Assembly (NCBI GenBank): GCA_038106575.1
Contig: JAYOED010000073.1
Coordinates: 1 to 10,429 of the forward strand
From: Ga0077527 sp038106575
Lineage (GTDB): Bacteria; Pseudomonadota; Gammaproteobacteria; Burkholderiales; SG8-41
DNA: 10,429 nt
Direction: 5' to 3'
In this document: piece by piece, positions 1-6,600 of the stretch
Layout: every line of letters starts with the position of its first letter
Position numbering within the stretch: the first letter of the stretch is position 1
Notes under the pieces: generated by a model
Database searches by the model: none
Seen by the model: only the letters and a program-made list of their open reading frames with translations
What the model was told of the DNA's origin: nothing
Position numbers and translations under genes: made by a program

Positions 1-65
1 TCAATTGGCAGAGCGTCGGTCTCCAAAACCGAAGGTTGGGGGTTCGATTCCCTCCTGGCCTGCCA
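1..65 (+). tRNA. trnW: tRNA-Trp (CCA anticodon), 5' end cut off by the window
   Basis: This is the 3' part of a tryptophan tRNA. What is visible: the end of the D arm (GAGC at 11-14), an anticodon stem TCGGT/ACCGA (16-20 with 28-32) closing a 7-base loop CTCCAAA with anticodon CCA at 23-25, a 5-base variable region, a T arm GGGGG/CCCTC around loop TTCGATT (38-54), the 3' acceptor strand CTGGCCT (55-61), discriminator G62 and an encoded CCA at 63-65. About 11 bases are missing upstream: the 5' acceptor strand, the two linker bases and the start of the D stem. The usual order in many proteobacteria is tufB-trnW-secE, so a tuf gene probably lies just outside the window; that part is inference. 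Confidence 0.96.
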
Positions 66-85
66 AACAGGCGTAACGAAATTCA

Positions 86-113
86 GGTCAGTCGGGCGCA
101 AGCACGGCTGACC
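86..113 (+). other. Hairpin between tRNA-Trp and secE
   Basis: GGTCAGTCG (86-94) can pair with CGGCTGACC (105-113), giving 9 base pairs with one G-T wobble around a 10-base loop. No T tract follows (the next bases are CGGGAAAG), so it is not an intrinsic terminator. Its place between a mature tRNA 3' end and an mRNA start would suit a processing or stability element, but the sequence does not prove this. Confidence 0.4.
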
Positions 114-139
114 CGGGAAAGTGCGGGGCGGTTGCGATA

Positions 140-481
140 GTGGACAAGATCAAGGTTGCAGTAGCGGTGTTGCTGGTGGTTGCCGGCGTGGCAGGGTTTT
201 ATTACCTGCAGGAGAGCGCAACCGTGATCCGGCTTGCCGCGGTGCTCGTGGGGCTTGGTGCCGGTGCGGCGGTGCTGTGGACATCCGCACTCGGGCAGAG
301 TCTGTTTGCATTCGCCCAAGAGTCGGCCGCAGAAACCCGCAAAGTGGTATGGCCGACGCGGAATGAAACCCTGCAGGCCACTGCAATCGTGTTCGTGTTT
401 GTTCTGGTGATGGCGCTGTTTCTGTGGATGGTGGATGCGATCCTGTTATGGGTTGTGCAAAAGCTGATCGGCGGTGAATGA
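140..481 (+). CDS. secE: Preprotein translocase subunit SecE (113 aa)
   Basis: SecE clamps and stabilises the SecY channel of the SecYEG translocon in the inner membrane and is essential for Sec-dependent export. The protein has three hydrophobic segments, at about residues 4-23, 28-47 and 80-105. This is the three-helix form seen in E. coli rather than the single-helix form of many other bacteria. The family signature lies in the cytoplasmic stretch before the last helix: the amphipathic FAFAQESAAET followed by RKVVWPTRNET (about residues 67-77). The start is GTG. A weak GGGGCGG ribosome-binding site sits at 125-131, eight bases upstream, and no in-frame ATG occurs before residue 91, so GTG is required. 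The stop TGA (479-481) overlaps the nusG ATG at 481 by one base, which suggests translational coupling. Confidence 0.95.
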   Translation: MDKIKVAVAVLLVVAGVAGFYYLQESATVIRLAAVLVGLGAGAAVLWTSALGQSLFAFAQESAAETRKVVWPTRNETLQATAIVFVFVLVMALFLWMVDAILLWVVQKLIGGE

Positions 482-1014
482 TGAGCAAGAAATGGTATGT
501 CGTGCACGCGTATTCAGGCTTTGAAAAAAGCGTCCAACGCGCATTGCTCGACCGTATTCGTAGCGCCGGTATGCAGGAACAATTCGGCCAGATCCTGGTG
601 CCGGTCGAGGAAGTGGTCGAAATGAAAAGCGGCCAGAAGAGCATCAGCGAACGCAAGTTTTTTCCGGGCTACGTGCTGGTCGAAATGGACATGACTGACG
701 AGTCGTGGCACCTGGTGAAGAATACAGCCAAGGTAACGGGGTTTGTCGGCGGCACGGCGACTAAGCCGACCCCGATCTCTGAAAAGGAAGTACAGAACAT
801 CCTGAACCAGATTCAGGAAGGTGTGGAGAAACCACGGCCCAAGGTGTTGTTCGAGGTTGGCGAGGCGGTGCGCGTGAAGGACGGTCCTTTTGCCGATTTT
901 CACGGCAACGTGGAAGACGTCAATTACGACAAGAGCAAGCTGCGCGTGTCGGTAACGATTTTTGGCCGGTCAACGCCGGTCGAACTGGATTTCGGTCAGG
1001 TCGAAAAGGCCTGA
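481..1014 (+). CDS. nusG: Transcription termination/antitermination factor NusG (177 aa)
   Basis: NusG binds the RNA polymerase clamp, suppresses pausing, assists Rho-dependent termination and can link polymerase to ribosomal protein S10. The N-terminal NGN domain covers roughly residues 3-115 (KKWYVVHAYSGFEKSV, then SERKFFPGYVLVEM). A KOW domain occupies the last 55 residues (VRVKDGPFADFHGNV to VTIFGRSTPVELDFGQ). The length matches the family. Two adjacent ATGs are possible: 478 would give a protein starting MMSKK, and 481 gives MSKKWYVV, which fits betaproteobacterial homologues better. The ribosome-binding site is poor (GGCGG at about 470-474), so initiation probably depends on ribosomes finishing secE. 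The last codons and the stop also form a terminator-like hairpin, described separately. Confidence 0.96.
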   Translation: MSKKWYVVHAYSGFEKSVQRALLDRIRSAGMQEQFGQILVPVEEVVEMKSGQKSISERKFFPGYVLVEMDMTDESWHLVKNTAKVTGFVGGTATKPTPISEKEVQNILNQIQEGVEKPRPKVLFEVGEAVRVKDGPFADFHGNVEDVNYDKSKLRVSVTIFGRSTPVELDFGQVEKA

Positions 1015-1021
1015 GTTTTTT
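996..1021 (+). terminator. Intrinsic terminator-like hairpin overlapping the end of nusG
   Basis: TCAGGTC (996-1002) pairs with GGCCTGA (1008-1014) through 7 base pairs, one of them a G-T wobble, around the 5-base loop GAAAA. After one G come six Ts (1016-1021). The 3' arm contains the nusG stop codon, so the stem is coding sequence. The stem is short and moderately stable, so partial termination (attenuation) is more likely than full termination. No clear promoter for rplK was seen downstream, so some readthrough is expected. From memory, a terminator in the nusG-rplK gap has also been described in E. coli. Confidence 0.55.
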
Positions 1022-1029
1022 AACCCCGG

Positions 1030-1053
1030 GGAGGGGCCGCTGAACGGCATCCG
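1030..1053 (+). promoter_or_regulatory. Candidate L1 (RplA) autoregulatory site in the rplK leader
   Basis: The nusG-rplK spacer holds a small stem GCCG/CGGC (1036-1039 with 1045-1048) with loop CTGAA. G-rich bases at 1030-1035 can pair with TCC at 1050-1052 if an asymmetric internal loop is allowed. In E. coli, L1 represses the rplK-rplA mRNA by binding a structure in this leader that mimics its 23S rRNA site. Position and general form agree, but the match is weak and was not compared with the rRNA site. Confidence 0.25.
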
Positions 1054-1077
1054 TTTGCACCCGCAAGGAGAGCAGAG

Positions 1078-1509
1078 ATGGCAAAGAAAGTCGTCGGCTT
1101 CATCAAGCTGCAAGTGCCAGCGGGCAAGGCGAATCCGTCGCCGCCCATTGGTCCCGCGCTCGGTCAGCGCGGCCTGAACATCATGGAATTCTGTAAGGCG
1201 TTCAATGCCGCCACGCAGAAAATGGAGCCCGGGTTGCCGGTGCCCGTGGTGATCACGGCCTATCAGGACAAGAGCTTCACCTTCATCATGAAGACGCCGC
1301 CGGCGTCGATATTGATCAAGAAGGCGGCCAAGATCGAAAGTGGCAGTGCGCGTCCCCATACCGACAAGGTGGGCAAGATTACGCGTGCACAAGTTGAGGA
1401 AATCGCCAAGGCAAAAATGCCCGACCTCACTGCGGCTGATCTCGACGCCGCAGTGCGTACCATCGCAGGCAGTGCCCGCAGCATGGGCGTAGAAGTGGAG
1501 GGCGTGTAA
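1078..1509 (+). CDS. rplK: 50S ribosomal protein L11 (143 aa)
   Basis: L11 binds the GTPase-associated region of 23S rRNA at the base of the L12 stalk. It takes part in factor-dependent GTP hydrolysis and in RelA activation. The N-terminal domain shows the proline-rich segment of the thiostrepton site, PSPPIGPALGQRGLN (prolines 20, 22, 23 and 26), followed by IMEFCKAFN. The C-terminal rRNA-binding domain includes GKITRAQVEEIAKAKMPDL and ends in AGSARSMGVEVEG. Length and both domains are normal for the family. The start ATG has a good AAGGAG site at 1065-1070, seven bases upstream. The gene is directly followed by rplA with no spacer. Confidence 0.98.
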   Translation: MAKKVVGFIKLQVPAGKANPSPPIGPALGQRGLNIMEFCKAFNAATQKMEPGLPVPVVITAYQDKSFTFIMKTPPASILIKKAAKIESGSARPHTDKVGKITRAQVEEIAKAKMPDLTAADLDAAVRTIAGSARSMGVEVEGV

Positions 1510-2214
1510 ATGTCCAACATTTCCAAGCGTTATAAAGCGGTTCGCGCCAAGGTCAGCCGTGACAAGCTCTATCCGCTGAAGGATGCACTCCAGCTCGTCA
1601 AGGAAAGCGCCACCGCTAAGTTCAACGAAGCGGTCGATGTGGCAATCAATCTTGGCATCGATGCCAAGAAATCTGACCAGACTGTGCGCGGATCGGTTGT
1701 GCTGCCGCAGGGCACTGGCAAATCTGTACGCGTTGCTGTTTTCGCCCAGGGCGACAAGGCCCAACAGGCTAAAGATGCCGGTGCCGATTTGGTTGGCTTC
1801 GACGATCTGGCCGCCGAGATCAAGGGCGGCAAGATGGATTTTGACGTGGTCATTGCCACTCCGGATGCCATGCGCGTGGTCGGGCAACTGGGCCAAGTGC
1901 TTGGACCGCGCGGTCTGATGCCGAATCCGAAAGTGGGTACTGTGACCCAGGATGTGACGCTGGCGGTCAAGAACGCCAAGGCCGGTCAGGTGCAGTACCG
2001 GGCCGACAAGGCGGGCATTGTTCAATGCACGATCGGTCGTGCTTCGTTCACGATCGATGCGCTAGAAGAAAATCTCCGCGCGCTGATCGATGCCGTGAAC
2101 AAGGCGCGTCCGACCGGTGTCAAAGGCATTTATCTGAGAAAGATTGCTGTATCAAGCACGATGGGTCCGGGTGTGCGTGTCGACCAGTCGAGCTTCGCGC
2201 AGCAGCAACAGTAA
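1510..2214 (+). CDS. rplA: 50S ribosomal protein L1 (234 aa)
   Basis: L1 forms the mobile stalk next to the ribosomal E site and helps release deacylated tRNA. It is also the translational repressor of rplK-rplA in E. coli. The sequence is full length and shows the L1 signature LGPRGLMPNPKVGT (about residues 130-143). Other family segments are FNEAVDVAINLGID near the N-terminus and GIYLRKIAVSSTMGPGVRVD at the C-terminus. The ATG follows the rplK stop TAA without a gap. Its ribosome-binding site GGAGGG (1497-1502) lies inside the last codons of rplK, so the two are probably translated in a coupled way. The protein ends in a glutamine-rich tail (FAQQQQ). Confidence 0.98.
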   Translation: MSNISKRYKAVRAKVSRDKLYPLKDALQLVKESATAKFNEAVDVAINLGIDAKKSDQTVRGSVVLPQGTGKSVRVAVFAQGDKAQQAKDAGADLVGFDDLAAEIKGGKMDFDVVIATPDAMRVVGQLGQVLGPRGLMPNPKVGTVTQDVTLAVKNAKAGQVQYRADKAGIVQCTIGRASFTIDALEENLRALIDAVNKARPTGVKGIYLRKIAVSSTMGPGVRVDQSSFAQQQQ

Positions 2215-2221
2215 TTGAAGT

Positions 2222-2279
2222 CCCCGCGCGATGCGCAGGGCTGGAACTTTGGGCTGTCGGATGAGTATCGCCGGCGGGG
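2222..2279 (+). other. Inverted repeats at the start of the rplA-rplJ leader
   Basis: Two competing pairings are visible. A local hairpin joins CCCCGCGC (2222-2229) with GCGCAGGG (2233-2240), with one C-A mismatch and a GAT loop. A longer-range pairing joins CCCCGC (2222-2227) with GCGGGG (2274-2279), a perfect 6-base match. No T tract follows, so neither looks like an intrinsic terminator. The second arm overlaps the bases that may close the L10 leader. Confidence 0.35.
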
Positions 2280-2375
2280 TGTCAAAGACCGTAGGTACCG
2301 AGAGGTTTAATTTTTGGAAGAAGGCCGCAGAACAGCGCGGTCGGAAACTGAAGTCCTACGCAGACGGTGTGCCCG
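2275..2375 (+). promoter_or_regulatory. L10 leader: autoregulatory L10(L12)4 binding RNA upstream of rplJ
   Basis: The core matches the conserved ribosomal L10 leader. It starts with CAAAGACCGTAGG (2283-2295) and returns as CCTACGCAGACGGTG (2355-2369). CGTAGG (2290-2295) pairs with CCTACG (2355-2360), and the bases CAGACGGT beside it look like the kink-turn internal loop. Inside are a helix CCGA/TCGG (2298-2301 with 2341-2344) and a hairpin CCGC/GCGG (2325-2328 with 2337-2340). CGGG (2275-2278) can close the whole with CCCG (2372-2375). In the known mechanism, excess L10-L12 complex binds this RNA and blocks rplJ/rplL translation. It lies about 165 bases before the rplJ start, similar to E. 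coli. The remaining leader (2376-2541) holds no gene that I can see. Confidence 0.85.
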
Positions 2376-2483
2376 AAACAGGTCAGACATGTTCATGTTG
2401 ACTCCTGGATCATTGGTCGCCGTGTAGCAGCAGGAGCGGCAAGTGCAAAACGAAGTTAAGGGGATTCAAAACCGCATAACGGT

Positions 2484-2534
2484 AACCCGTCCCCGGGTTT
2501 GGTGTTTGCCGGCATCGTTTAACGTTTAACGGAG
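2484..2534 (+). promoter_or_regulatory. rplJ translation initiation region: hairpin, heptamer repeat and Shine-Dalgarno
   Basis: A perfect 6-base stem AACCCG/CGGGTT (2484-2489 with 2494-2499, loop TCCC) is followed by a tandem heptamer CGTTTAA-CGTTTAA (2516-2529) and the ribosome-binding site GGAG (2531-2534). The site is seven bases from TTG at 2542 and is the reason this TTG is chosen as the rplJ start. The hairpin has no T tract, so it is not a terminator. Confidence 0.5.
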
Positions 2535-2541
2535 AACGACC

Positions 2542-3072
2542 TTGAGTCTTAATCTGGAGCAGAAGCAAGCGGTGGTGGCCGAAGTCAGCGCGCAGGTTGC
2601 GCAGGCCCAGACCATCGTACTCGCAGAGTACCGCAGCCTGCCCGTGGGTGACATGACTGCGTTGCGCAAGAAGGCGCGCGACTCGGGCGTGTATTTCCGC
2701 GTTCTGAAAAATACCTTGGCGCGCCGCGCCGTCGCCGATACGCCGTTCAAGGCACTGGCTGACCAGATGGTTGGTCCGCTAGCCTACGGCATTTCAAGCG
2801 ACCCGGTTGCTGCCGCCAAGTTGCTGCACGAGTTTTCCAAGGAAAACGAGCGTCTCGTGATCAAGGGCGGTGCTATGCCAAATGTCGTGATGAGCGTCAA
2901 GGAAATAGCTGCGCTCGCCAAGATGCCCAGTCGTCAGGAGTTGATCGCTTCCTTGTTGGGAACCATGCAGGCGCCGGTCGCAAAATTTGTCCGCACCCTC
3001 AACGAGGTGCCGGGCAAGTTCGTGCGGACGCTGGCTGCCGTGCGCAATCAGAAAGAAAAGCAGGCCGCGTGA
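2542..3072 (+). CDS. rplJ: 50S ribosomal protein L10 (176 aa), TTG start
   Basis: L10 anchors L12 dimers to the ribosome through its C-terminal helix and binds 23S rRNA beside L11. As the L10-L12 complex it represses its own mRNA. The N-terminal rRNA-binding domain is clear: EQKQAVVAEVSAQVAQAQTIVLAEYRSL, then SGVYFRVLKNTLARRAV (about residues 50-66). The C-terminal part carries PSRQELIASLLGTMQAPVAKFVRTLNEVPGKFVRTLAAV, the long helix where L12 docks. The protein ends in a lysine-rich tail. The TTG start gives MSLNLEQKQ, matching related proteins, and GGAG lies seven bases upstream; no ATG is available at a matching position. TTG usually lowers initiation, which fits the lower need for L10 than for L12. 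Confidence 0.97.
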   Translation: MSLNLEQKQAVVAEVSAQVAQAQTIVLAEYRSLPVGDMTALRKKARDSGVYFRVLKNTLARRAVADTPFKALADQMVGPLAYGISSDPVAAAKLLHEFSKENERLVIKGGAMPNVVMSVKEIAALAKMPSRQELIASLLGTMQAPVAKFVRTLNEVPGKFVRTLAAVRNQKEKQAA

Positions 3073-3104
3073 GTTCATGGCTGTAGGGCCAAGCTCACCG
3101 AAAT

Positions 3105-3144
3105 TACTAACCAATTGTTTTAATTGATATTTTTGATTCAGGAG
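3105..3144 (+). promoter_or_regulatory. AT-rich rplL translation initiation region
   Basis: The rplJ-rplL spacer ends in a strongly AT-rich stretch (about 3105-3139). It includes a weak inverted repeat CAATT/AATTG (3112-3116 with 3122-3126) and a run ATATTTTTG. A strong AGGAG (3140-3144) follows, six bases before the rplL ATG. An unstructured, U-rich region before a strong site favours high initiation. This would help reach the four or more L12 copies per L10; that link is inference. Confidence 0.45.
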
Positions 3145-3150
3145 AACAAC

Positions 3151-3531
3151 ATGGCTGTTGCCAAAGCAGAAGTACTCGATGCCATCGCCAACATGACGGT
3201 GCTCGAGCTGTCCCAGCTTATCAAGGACATGGAAGACAAATTCGGCGTCTCGGCAGCTGCTGCCGTTGCTGTGGCTGCCCCCGCCGCCGGCGGGGGTGCT
3301 GCCGCCGCGTCGGAAGAGAAGACCGAATTCACCGTCAACCTGACCAATGCCGGGGCCAACAAGGTCAACGTCATCAAGGTGGTCCGTGCAGTGACCGGTC
3401 TTGGCCTCAAGGAAGCCAAGGATCTGGTCGACGGTGCGCCAAAACCCATCAAGGAAGGCGTTTCAAAAGCCGACGCGGATGCTATCGCCAAGCAGATCAC
3501 CGAGGCGGGCGGCACTGCAGAAATTAAGTAA
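3151..3531 (+). CDS. rplL: 50S ribosomal protein L7/L12 (126 aa)
   Basis: L12 is the only multicopy ribosomal protein. Its dimers form the stalk that recruits and activates the translational GTPases (EF-Tu, EF-G, IF2, RF3). Three parts can be seen. An N-terminal dimerisation and L10-binding helix pair covers about residues 5-33 (LDAIANMTVLELSQLIKDME). A flexible alanine/glycine hinge covers about 35-53. The globular factor-binding domain covers about 58-126, with KVNVIKVVRAVTGLGLKEAK and LVDGAPKPIKEG. Length is normal. The ATG at 3151 is chosen over an in-frame upstream codon because it has AGGAG six bases before it and gives the standard start MAVAKAEVLD. The spacer after the gene contains an attenuator-like hairpin. 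Confidence 0.98.
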   Translation: MAVAKAEVLDAIANMTVLELSQLIKDMEDKFGVSAAAAVAVAAPAAGGGAAAASEEKTEFTVNLTNAGANKVNVIKVVRAVTGLGLKEAKDLVDGAPKPIKEGVSKADADAIAKQITEAGGTAEIK

Positions 3532-3543
3532 TTGCGGGAAACC

Positions 3544-3580
3544 GTGCCGGACGGCGGTATTCCGCCGGCCGGCGCCTTTT
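3544..3580 (+). terminator. Attenuator/terminator-like hairpin between rplL and rpoB
   Basis: GTGCCGG-A-CGGCGG (3544-3557) pairs with CCGCCG-G-CCGGCGC (3562-3575). That makes 13 base pairs with one G-T wobble and one A-G mismatch, around a TATT tetraloop. One C and then TTTT (3577-3580) follow. This is a very stable GC-rich stem with a short U tract. In E. coli a partial attenuator in the same spacer lowers rpoBC transcription relative to the ribosomal protein genes. The short U tract agrees with partial readthrough, which is needed because no obvious promoter for rpoB was seen. Confidence 0.7.
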
Positions 3581-3598
3581 GACTGTTGCATGAAGGTT

Positions 3599-3655
3599 GA
3601 AAGTGTCAGGTCATACCGCGGTTTCCGTGATTGTGACCTGCAACATTTGACTTTC
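3599..3655 (+). other. Second hairpin upstream of rpoB, possible RNase processing site
   Basis: CAGGTCA (3607-3613) pairs perfectly with TGACCTG (3634-3640). An inner stem CGCGG/CCGTG (3617-3621 with 3625-3629, one G-T) is capped by TTT. Outside, GAAAGT (3599-3604) can pair with ACTTTC (3650-3655) across an asymmetric internal loop. In E. coli the rplL-rpoB spacer carries an RNase III cleavage hairpin after the attenuator. The order here is the same, but cleavage is not shown by sequence. Confidence 0.5.
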
Positions 3656-3676
3656 TGACTCTGCTCTGGAGTGGAC

Positions 3677-6600
3677 ATGGCTTATTCATTCACCGAAAAG
3701 AAACGCATTCGCAAGAGTTTCGCCAAACGCGAGAGCGTATTGCAGGTGCCTTACCTGCTGACAACCCAGATTGAATCCTATACGGCATTCCTGCAGGAAT
3801 TCACGCAGGCCAGTTCGCGCAGGAACGAGGGGTTGCAGGCAGCCTTCACCAGCATTTTCCCCATCGAAAGCCACTCCAAGAATGCGCGGCTTGAGTTCGT
3901 CAGCTACGCGCTTGGCGTGCCGCCGTTTGACGTCAAGGAATGCCAGCAGCGCGGTCTGACATTTGCGGCACCGCTGCGCGCGAAGGTGCGCCTCACGATC
4001 ATGGACAAGGAAGCCTCGAAGCCCACAATCAAGGAGGTTAAGGAGCAGGAAGTCTACATGGGTGAAATCCCGCTGATGACGACTACAGGTTCGTTTGTGA
4101 TCAATGGTACCGAGCGAGTCATCGTTTCCCAGTTGCACCGGTCGCCGGGCGTATTTTTCGAGCACGATAGGGGCAAGACCCACTCTTCAGGCAAGCTGCT
4201 GTTCTCAGCGCGCATTATTCCCTATCGCGGTTCCTGGCTGGACTTCGAATACGACGCCAAGGATTACCTGTATTTTCGCGTCGACCGCCGTCGCAAGATG
4301 CCGGTCACGATTCTGCTCAAGGCTCTGGGATTTTCCGCCGAGCAGATTCTCAAGGAGTTCTTCGTATTTGATACGTTCCATATTTCCAAGAGCGGCATCG
4401 AATTTGAACTGAAACCCGAACGCATGCGCGGTGAAACTGCCCGTTTCGACATTACGACCAAGGGCGGCAAGCTGATTGTCGCCAAGGACAAGCGGATCAC
4501 GGTCAAGCACGTGCGTGACATGGAGGTAGCCGGGCTCAAGCGTCTCGATGTGCCCGAAGATTTTGTGATTGGACGTGCGCTGGCGCACAACGTAATTGAC
4601 AAGTTGACCGGTGAGCTTGTTGCCAACGCCAACGACGAGATCACCGAAGAGTTGCTGAACAAGCTGCGCGAGGCCGGGATCGGCACTGTCGAGACCATCT
4701 ATACCAACGATCTAGACCAGGGACCGTATATTTCGCAGACTCTGCGCATCGATGAGACCGCTGATCAACTTGCGTCGCTGGTCGCGATCTACCGGATGAT
4801 GCGCCCGGGCGAACCGCCTACCGAAGACGCCGTAAAAACCCTGTTTAACGGACTGTTTTTCTCGGCAGATCGTTACGACCTATCGGCCGTTGGTCGTATG
4901 AAATTCAATCGCCGTGTCGGTCGCCCTGAGCTGGAAGGTGCCGGCACTCTCTCACCTGATGACATTGTTGCCGTGATCCGGATTCTGGTCGAATTGCGCA
5001 ACGGCAAGGGAGAAATCGACGATATCGATCACCTCGGCAACCGTCGTGTGCGTTCGGTCGGCGAACTAGCGGAGAACCAGTTTCGCGCCGGCCTGGTGCG
5101 TGTCGAGCGTGCAGNNNNNNNNNNAATCCGAAAACCTGATGCCGCACGATCTGATCAATGCCAAGCCAGTATCAGCGGCGATCCGTGAATTTTTTGGATC
5201 ATCGCAGCTGTCGCAATTCATGGACCAGACCAACCCGCTGTCGGAAATTACTCACAAGCGCCGGGTTTCGGCACTGGGTCCGGGCGGCCTGACGCGCGAG
5301 CGCGCCGGTTTCGAGGTGCGCGACGTGCACCCGACCCACTACGGGCGCGTCTGCCCGATCGAAACGCCAGAAGGTCCGAACATCGGCCTGATCAATTCTC
5401 TGGCGATTTATGCCCGCACCAACCAGTACGGTTTTCTGGAGACCCCTTACCGCAAGGTCAATGACAGCAAGGTTACCGACGAGATCCATTATCTTTCGGC
5501 AATCGAGGAAGGCAAATTCGTCATTGCGCAGGCGAATGCCGCGCTCGACAAGAGCGGACGCTTTACCGACGAACTCGTGTCCTGCCGTCACCATAACGAG
5601 TTTGCTCTGTCGGCTCCCGATCGCATCGAGTACATGGATGTGGCCCCTGCGCAGGCGGTATCAGTGGCTGCCTCGCTGATTCCGTTCCTCGAGCACGACG
5701 ATGCGAACCGCGCGTTGATGGGTTCCAACATGCAGCGCCAGGCAGTGCCCTGTCTTCGCGCTGAAAAACCGCTGGTAGGCACCGGGCTGGAACGTACTGT
5801 TGCCGTGGACTCCGGCACTGCGGTGCAGGCGCGCCGCGGCGGGGTCGTCGATTACGTGGATGCCGGTCGTATCGTGATCAGGGTCAACGACGACGAGACC
5901 TCGGCGGGCGACGTTGGCGTGGACATCTACAACCTGGTGAAATATCAGCGGTCCAACCAGAACACCAACATCAACCAGCGTCCACTGGTGAAGGTGGGCG
6001 ACCAAATCGCCCGTAATGACGTCATTGCCGACGGCGCATCGACAGACATGGGTGAACTGGCGCTGGGCCAAAACATGCTGGTCGCTTTCATGCCCTGGAA
6101 CGGATACAACTTTGAGGACTCGATCCTGATCTCGGAGCGCGTGGTGGCTGATGACCGCTTCACCTCTATCCATATCGAGGAGCTCTCGGTGGTTGCGCGT
6201 GACACGAAGCTCGGGCCCGAGGAAATCACCCGTGACATTTCGAATCTTTCCGAGTCGCAACTGGGCCATCTTGATGAGTCAGGCATCATTCATATCGGTG
6301 CCGAGGTCGAGGCCGGTGATGTATTGGTCGGCAAGGTAACCCCCAAAGGTGAAACCCAACTGACACCGGAAGAGAAGCTACTGAGGGCAATCTTCGGTGA
6401 AAAAGCCTCTGATGTTAAAGATACCAGCCTGCGTGTGCCTTCGGGCATGTCCGGGACGGTGATCGACGTCCAGGTATTCACCCGTGAAGGTATTGAACGC
6501 GATAAGCGTGCCCAGCAGATCATCGATGACGAGCTGAAGCGTTACAAAAAGGATCTGGGCGACCAGCTGCGTATCGTCGAGAATGACGCTTTCGAACGGC

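Noticed and set aside
970..2025. A 351-codon open frame on the minus strand opposite nusG end, rplK and rplA
   Set aside because: It lies antisense to unmistakable ribosomal protein genes, has no recognisable protein features (rich in His, Leu and Arg) and is typical of shadow frames in GC-rich coding DNA.
2398..2430. TTGACT at 2398-2403 as the -35 of an rplJ promoter
   Set aside because: No acceptable -10 element lies 16-18 bases downstream (the candidates read CGTGTA or GTGTAG), and a start there would leave out the L10 leader.
3077..3127. A 16-codon frame starting ATGGCTGTA between rplJ and rplL, sharing the 9-base string CATGGCTGT with the rplL start (3150-3158)
   Set aside because: It lacks a convincing ribosome-binding site, and a 9-base match in such a common codon context can arise by chance.
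3112..3138. CAATT/AATTG plus ATATTTTTG as an intrinsic terminator between rplJ and rplL
   Set aside because: The stem is only five base pairs and almost all A-T, too weak to terminate, and rplL must be transcribed with rplJ.
5100..5188. Two overlapping rpoB frames that look like a frameshift or a split gene
   Set aside because: The break coincides exactly with the ten Ns and both flanks are fully conserved; an N run of the wrong length explains it.
5199..5276. Possible rifampicin-resistance changes in the RpoB pocket
   Set aside because: Residues matching E. coli Q513, D516, S522, H526, R529, S531 and L533 are all the susceptible type; Thr in place of N518 is, as I recall, normal in betaproteobacteria.
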